A DNA stretch of 64,000 bases from Lineolata rhizophorae. Lineage: Eukaryota; Ascomycota; Dothideomycetes; Lineolatales; Lineolataceae. The stretch lies in NCBI GenBank assembly GCA_010093515.1, contig MU001670.1:1884319-1948318 (forward strand). Reading direction: 5' to 3'. Below are positions 59,691 to 64,000 of this stretch, one piece after another. Numbering within the stretch: position 1 is the stretch's first letter; the number at the start of each line of letters is the position of its first letter. Below the pieces are notes generated by a model that was not told the origin of the DNA, did no database searches, and was given only the letters and a program-made list of their open reading frames with translations. The translations under genes were made by a program, and so were the position numbers.

Positions 59691-61520
59691 CTAGAAGTGC
59701 ACCCGGTGGAACTTCTGGCGCAGGCGTTGCGCCACCTTCCTCATGGCCGAAGGGCCGGGCCTAGGCACGCCCTCCTCCTCGTGAGTCCGGTGCAGGAGGC
59801 GGCGTCCGGTCTTCCCGGCCTTCTGGAGGAGACGGCCGGGAGTGGGCGGAGCGGGGACGTACTCCTGGCCCCGCGAGTTCCGGAGCTCGTCCCCGTACTC
59901 GACCCCGTCGACGACCCGCGTGCTCTCCGGGGTCGTGAGCACCTCGCACCCCGGGGCCGGCCTCACCTCGGCCCCGGCAGGTTCGCCGTCCTGGACTCTG
60001 GCGGCGGCGTGGTCGGCGCCGGCCGGAGCGTTTTGTTCCCCAAAGAATAGGGGGAAGAGTGGTGCAACCTCGCGGAGGTAGTCCTCCGCGGGTAATTTGG
60101 CCAGTCCCGTCTGGCCGAATTGCTCCTCGTCCGCCTTGGCCTCGAGGAGGCGGACGGATTTGGGCGCGGGGCGCCCAATCAGCCGACGGTACTCCGCGGC
60201 CGTGAGAGAGCGCAGCTCCTTCCGCCGCACGTCCCCTTTCTCTCGGGTGAATTCATCCACCCTTTTCGAGGGGCCCTCGGCGCTGACGAGGACCGAGTTG
60301 TGGCATCTAAGCCACTGACCGGGGGTAGGCGGCGGGAGCCCGTAGGCGCTAGGCGCCGAGTGGTCGCCGGCGGCCGACGACAAGCGAACGTGCGGCGAGG
60401 CAGAACGAGTGGCCGGGAGCGAGCTGGCCGAGGGCAAGGAGCGAACGGGTGAAAGCGAGCGGGCCGGGAGGGAGGAGCGAGCCGGTGAGGGAGAGTGGGC
60501 CGGGGAGGAAGACGGAGTGGGAGAGGAGGGAGCGGGAGAGGGGAGGCGCGCCGGCTTCGAGGGGCCCTCTCCAGCGTCGACAAACCGGGAGGGGTGAGCC
60601 GCCTTCGAGGGGCCCTCGCCGGCGTCGACGACCCAATAGGAGCGGGCCGGCTTCCATTGGCCCTCTGCGTCGAGGGCCGAGTTGTGGCGTGCGTGCCACT
60701 GACGGGAGGTGGGCGGCAGGGGCCGCCGGGCGCTGGGCGCAAAGTGGTCGCTGACAGGCGACCGCAAGTGAGCGGGCGAAGGCGAGCGAATGGGGTGTGA
60801 GGAGCGAGTGGGCTTTGAGGGCCCCTCGCTAGCGTTGTCGACCCAATGAGAGCGGGCCGGCTTGTATTGGCCCTCGGCGTTGAGTACCGAGTCGTGGCGC
60901 GGGTGATGCGTGGGCGGCGGAGGCCCGTGGATGACGCTGAGCGTCGAGTGCTCGCCGACCGGCGACGAGGAGCGAGCGGACGAGGAGGCGGAGCGAGCGG
61001 GCGGCGAAGCGGAGCGAGCGACGCGTCGCTCCCGGCTGGTGCGGCAGATGGGGCGAGCCGAGCGAACGAAGCAAATGGGCGGGAGCGGCGTAGACCCTTC
61101 GCTCAGGAAGGCCTGGATAGAGTAGGCCACCATGACCAACACGACGGCGCCGACGATTAGGGTGGGATCGATGTCCCCCCGAGTCGACGCCACTCGCCGA
61201 CGGCGCGGTGGCTGTAGAGCCCTGGAGGGCGCCTCCTGGGCTCTAGAACGAGAGGACGGGGCCGAAGCCCCACGGCGAGAAGACGGGGCCGAAACCCCGC
61301 GGCGAGAGGGCAGAGCTAAAGCCCTGCGGCGAGAGGACGGAGCCGAAGCTCCGTCAGTCTGTAAATGCCGAGCTAGCGTTAGCAGACTCGGCAAATTGGG
61401 AAGGGAAGGGAGGTCGGAGGGGAGGGGAGGGAGGTTAGGTAGGGCGCGACGGGGTCGGCGCCCTTCCGGAGGCCTTGCGGCCTGGTAGGGTACGGCGATG
61501 TCTAGTTGGTCGAAGATCAA
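59691..61520 (-). CDS. orphan Ser/Pro/Arg-rich repeat protein with one membrane helix
   Basis: Not recognised. The minus-strand frame is open for 609 codons. It contains 27-nt/9-aa tandem repeats of the type GASAPSSRR (residues 57-92), one hydrophobic helix at 119-139 (TLIVGAVVLVMVAYSIQAFL), and a Ser/Pro/Arg-rich region with three imperfect longer repeats containing LPPT..QW..RHNSALDAEGQW and VDAGEGPSK. A more ordinary charged C-terminal region (about 420-609) includes RRKELRSLTAAEYRRLIGRP and PAEDYLREVAPLFP. The frame opens at TTG, not ATG. A candidate upstream exon (62186-62045, donor GTAAGT) joins in phase at 61501 and would give 650 aa. High GC explains part of the openness, but the ordered C-terminal block argues for a real gene. 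Confidence 0.5.
   Translation of the reverse strand: MIFDQLDIAVPYQAARPPEGRRPRRALPNLPPLPSDLPSLPNLPSLLTLARHLQTDGASAPSSRRRALALPSRRGVSAPSSRRGASAPSSRSRAQEAPSRALQPPRRRRVASTRGDIDPTLIVGAVVLVMVAYSIQAFLSEGSTPLPPICFVRSARPICRTSRERRVARSASPPARSASSSARSSSPVGEHSTLSVIHGPPPPTHHPRHDSVLNAEGQYKPARSHWVDNASEGPSKPTRSSHPIRSPSPAHLRSPVSDHFAPSARRPLPPTSRQWHARHNSALDAEGQWKPARSYWVVDAGEGPSKAAHPSRFVDAGEGPSKPARLPSPAPSSPTPSSSPAHSPSPARSSLPARSLSPVRSLPSASSLPATRSASPHVRLSSAAGDHSAPSAYGLPPPTPGQWLRCHNSVLVSAEGPSKRVDEFTREKGDVRRKELRSLTAAEYRRLIGRPAPKSVRLLEAKADEEQFGQTGLAKLPAEDYLREVAPLFPLFFGEQNAPAGADHAAARVQDGEPAGAEVRPAPGCEVLTTPESTRVVDGVEYGDELRNSRGQEYVPAPPTPGRLLQKAGKTGRRLLHRTHEEEGVPRPGPSAMRKVAQRLRQKFHRVHF
61258..61352 (-). repeat. four-copy 27-nt repeat with UUCG-type hairpins
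   Basis: Four units with exact 27-nt spacing (hairpins at 61258-61271, 61285-61298, 61312-61325, 61339-61352). On the coding (minus) strand units 1 and 4 read GGGGC-TTCG-GCCCC and GGAGC-TTCG-GCTCC, that is, a C(UUCG)G tetraloop closed by a 5-bp stem. Unit 2 has one mismatch at the closing pair. Unit 3 has a TTTA loop and one stem mismatch. Confidence 0.85.
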
Positions 61521-64000
61521 TTAGTACATCTGAAAGGTTGATAATGCCCGTAATGATGATAAGTTCGATCAAAGGAGGGTAGGGTATTAAGGTGGGCAAG
61601 GAACACGTAGATGGATATGAAGTGTGGATGTGACGTGGAATCGTGAACGCGAAGGGTGTGGACGCGAGGTGGAAGCATAGAAGCGAGGTGGAAATGCTCA
61701 GGATCGGACAGAGAAACAGCGTAGGCAAAAGGCGAGAAACCAATAAATGGCATTGAAGTGTTCAAGACGTTTCAACAAATGAAGATGAAAACAATCGAGA
61801 ATAGGGTTGTGAAGGTGGAAAAAGATGATGATGTACAGATGACGTGTGCTTGCACTTGGGTGGAAGGTGCAGAACGCGTACGCGTCATGTCAACAAGACA
61901 CGCGTAGCAGATTGCCACCGTGTCATAAAGAGAGCGAAGGACTCGATGAGGGAAAGCGATCCCGATGGTGACAGATATTGAAGGAGTAAAGGAGTACATG
62001 CATTTCTGGGGATGAGAGGAGATGAAAGGCTGCTCCTGACTTACCGCTGTCCCGAGAAGTCATCGTGGGCTCGTTGGCCCTGGAATCGCCGGGATGGAGG
62101 CCGGCTTGGGAAGGGCGGGAAAGCGAAAACGGGAGGTTGTCGAGGGGAACGAAGCGGGAAAAGAAAGAGACGAGACGGGAGAACATGCTGAGGGTGTTGT
62201 TGTTGCTTTTGGTGATGGTTTTGATGGAGTCGTTTCTCTTGTTGCTGTCGCTGCTACTTCAGCTGCAAGAGAGTTCTGGAGTTTACGGGGGAGGGAGAAA
62301 GTCGAGGGCAGAGCAACCTTGAGGGGCCTTTTACACCCCCCGGAAAAACCTTTATCCGAACTGCCTGTCGCCGTGTTCGGAGGCTGAGTGGCGTGGAGTC
62401 CGAGCGGTCATCGGAGTATGCAAGTGCACTGGGTAAGAGCAGTCTGAAAGGGCAGTCACGGTCGGTCACACCGACGGTGGCCCGGCGATGGTACGACCTA
62501 TAGGGACTAGGTTCCATCTGGCCTCAGCTCGGTCGACCTTCTCCAATTCAAAATGTAATCCAATGGCCTTGCCAAATTTGAATAACCCGATCGTCGCAAT
62601 TTCGTTCACTCACTGTTCAGATGAGTTGTTGACTTGGCAACGGGCCAGAATCAACATATGCATGGCGCCAATCTGTTCCTGCCTAATACCTAGGTACGTA
62701 CCAATTATAGAATGAACGGGATGATTCACTCGGCTCCGCCGACGGCCAGGACCTCCTGCTCATTTTCCGTACCTACCATTTGTAGATATTGGAACTCGCG
62801 CACGCACCCGATCTTGCTTACGCACTGACGGGAACTCTGATGCACTTTCCACACTGAGCTCCGACGTCGCTCCGACGTCGCTCACGCGCGGCACAGATCA
62901 GACCACTTGAGACTGGTGGAAAACTACATGTGATGACGTTATTGTGAGCCTATAGAGTGAACCAGATGTTTTGGTCTTGCCGGCAGTCAGGACTTTCCTT
63001 CCACATTCTGTACCCCCTTCCACATCGGTCCATTGTCAGTGGCCACCTTACACTTCGGCCTTGCCCGACCGGCAAGTGCACTGAGGCGTGTAATTTCTAT
63101 CCATTCATTTGTGAGCGCTGTTGTTGCTTAGTTTGGCCCTCCAGCCGACCGAAAACATGACGCCATAATTCGGTGGGTGTGGCTCCCTGGATTTCGTTTT
63201 GGACCCTGAATATCTTCGGCTTCACTTCATTAACAAATAGTATTGGCGAACTACATGAAGGCCGTAATTCCCCAGAATATGTCCTAATTCACGAAGCTTT
63301 TGGAGGATGTATATATGAGTCCCTGAAATAAGTAATCGTCGATTCAAGCCCGTTGCTGCAGCTCTGTTTCGTGGGGACGAGCGCTCAATTAGCTCGTAGG
63401 AATTGCTCCGATATCACAGGCTCTACTAGCGAGTTCGATTGACAACAACCACTGAATATTGTAGGACTAGATGCTTTAATATTTTCAGCCGCTGTCCATC
63501 AATTTGCCTTCGCATGGAAATATAGAGGAGCATGCTTGGTCCGCCTTGCGTTGTTGCGGTAGTAACAGGTCAAGAAGTGGCAATGGACGAATAAAGCATC
63601 TAGCACATGAGCAATAGATCAATTTTATATCTCGTCCACATTAATTTTCGTTTAGTTCTCGATTACTGAGTGAAAAATTGCTCTATTTTGGTGTACGTCT
63701 GTTGGTGAAGTGGAAAGGTCATGATGTGTCGTCGGGCGCATTGCTTACGTGACCAGAATCCGACGAGATGATTGGTGGTCACCCAGCCACTAACAGCTTG
63801 GCGCTCTTGTGGCTGACAGCTTCACTGCGTTTCGGACGGATGCCTGCAGTGCCACTGTGCAAGATGGGCTCAGCCACGAGAAGACGGTTGTCAAGCGTCA
63901 CAGAGTGTATTCGAGAAAAAGACACCCCATTTTTGCGTGGAGGAGAAAAAAAGGATGTCGCGACCCCCCACGCGCGGGACGGGCGACGCGTCGAGCCCAC
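61521..64000. other. intergenic to window end, no gene supported
   Basis: May contain the leader and first exon (62045-62186) of the orphan gene. Otherwise only short frames are seen. An open frame at the right edge (63779-64000, minus) lacks any domain and may be promoter DNA of a gene beyond the window. A small 11-bp direct duplication (GCTCCGACGTC) lies at about 62861-62882. Confidence 0.45.

Overview
The window is nuclear DNA from a filamentous ascomycete (Pezizomycotina), most likely a sordariomycete-like mould. The evidence is many short GT-AG introns (mostly 50-130 nt) with fungal-type signals, GC-rich coding exons, and a gene set typical of such fungi: LicD/Mnn4-like protein, Wss1-like WLM protease, MARVEL protein, Atg37-like acyl-CoA-binding protein, YAG7, GH5 exo-beta-1,3-glucanase, flavocytochrome b2, VTC2/3, KDM4-type demethylase, RAD57, cytosolic carnitine acetyltransferase and a P450. 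There are no bacterial operons, CRISPR arrays or phage genes. One 10-base assembly gap (N) lies inside the repeat island. Exon coordinates were built by hand from splice motifs, reading-frame closure and conserved protein motifs. They have not been confirmed by transcripts.

Layout. (1) 0.7-6.6 kb: LicD-family gene (+), WLM/ubiquitin-like protein (+), MARVEL-domain protein (-) and a weak two-exon hypothetical gene (-). (2) About 7-14 kb: an AT-rich, gene-free repeat island built from at least two families of short inverted-repeat elements, including a head-to-head pair that forms a perfect 39-bp palindrome. (3) 14-33 kb: secreted S41-type protease (-), acyl-CoA-binding membrane protein (+), YAG7 (-), GH5 glucanase (-), cytochrome b2-type L-lactate dehydrogenase (-) and a Nudix hydrolase (-). 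(4) 33-52 kb: VTC2/3 (+), large JmjN/JmjC/PHD demethylase (+), RAD57 (-) and carnitine acetyltransferase (+). A 154-bp MITE with a perfect 9-bp target-site duplication sits between the demethylase and RAD57, and it belongs to one of the families found in the 7-14 kb island. (5) 52-64 kb: a repeat-rich intergenic region, a P450 (+), a small single-pass membrane orphan (-), and an unusual locus at 58-62 kb. That locus holds a Ser/Pro/Arg-rich repeat-containing orphan ORF, a degenerate ~130-bp tandem array with splice-site-like signals, and a ~19-bp degenerate array.

The conserved genes are mostly housekeeping or metabolic and do not form one pathway. Acetyl and acyl handling (carnitine acetyltransferase, acyl-CoA-binding protein, CoA-type Nudix hydrolase), lactate oxidation and polyphosphate/phosphate homeostasis are all present, but they are not visibly co-regulated. 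The P450 has no secondary-metabolite backbone gene beside it. The most unusual material is the 58-62 kb orphan locus, including an exact 27-nt-period array of UUCG-type hairpins inside its coding strand, and the shared MITE families.
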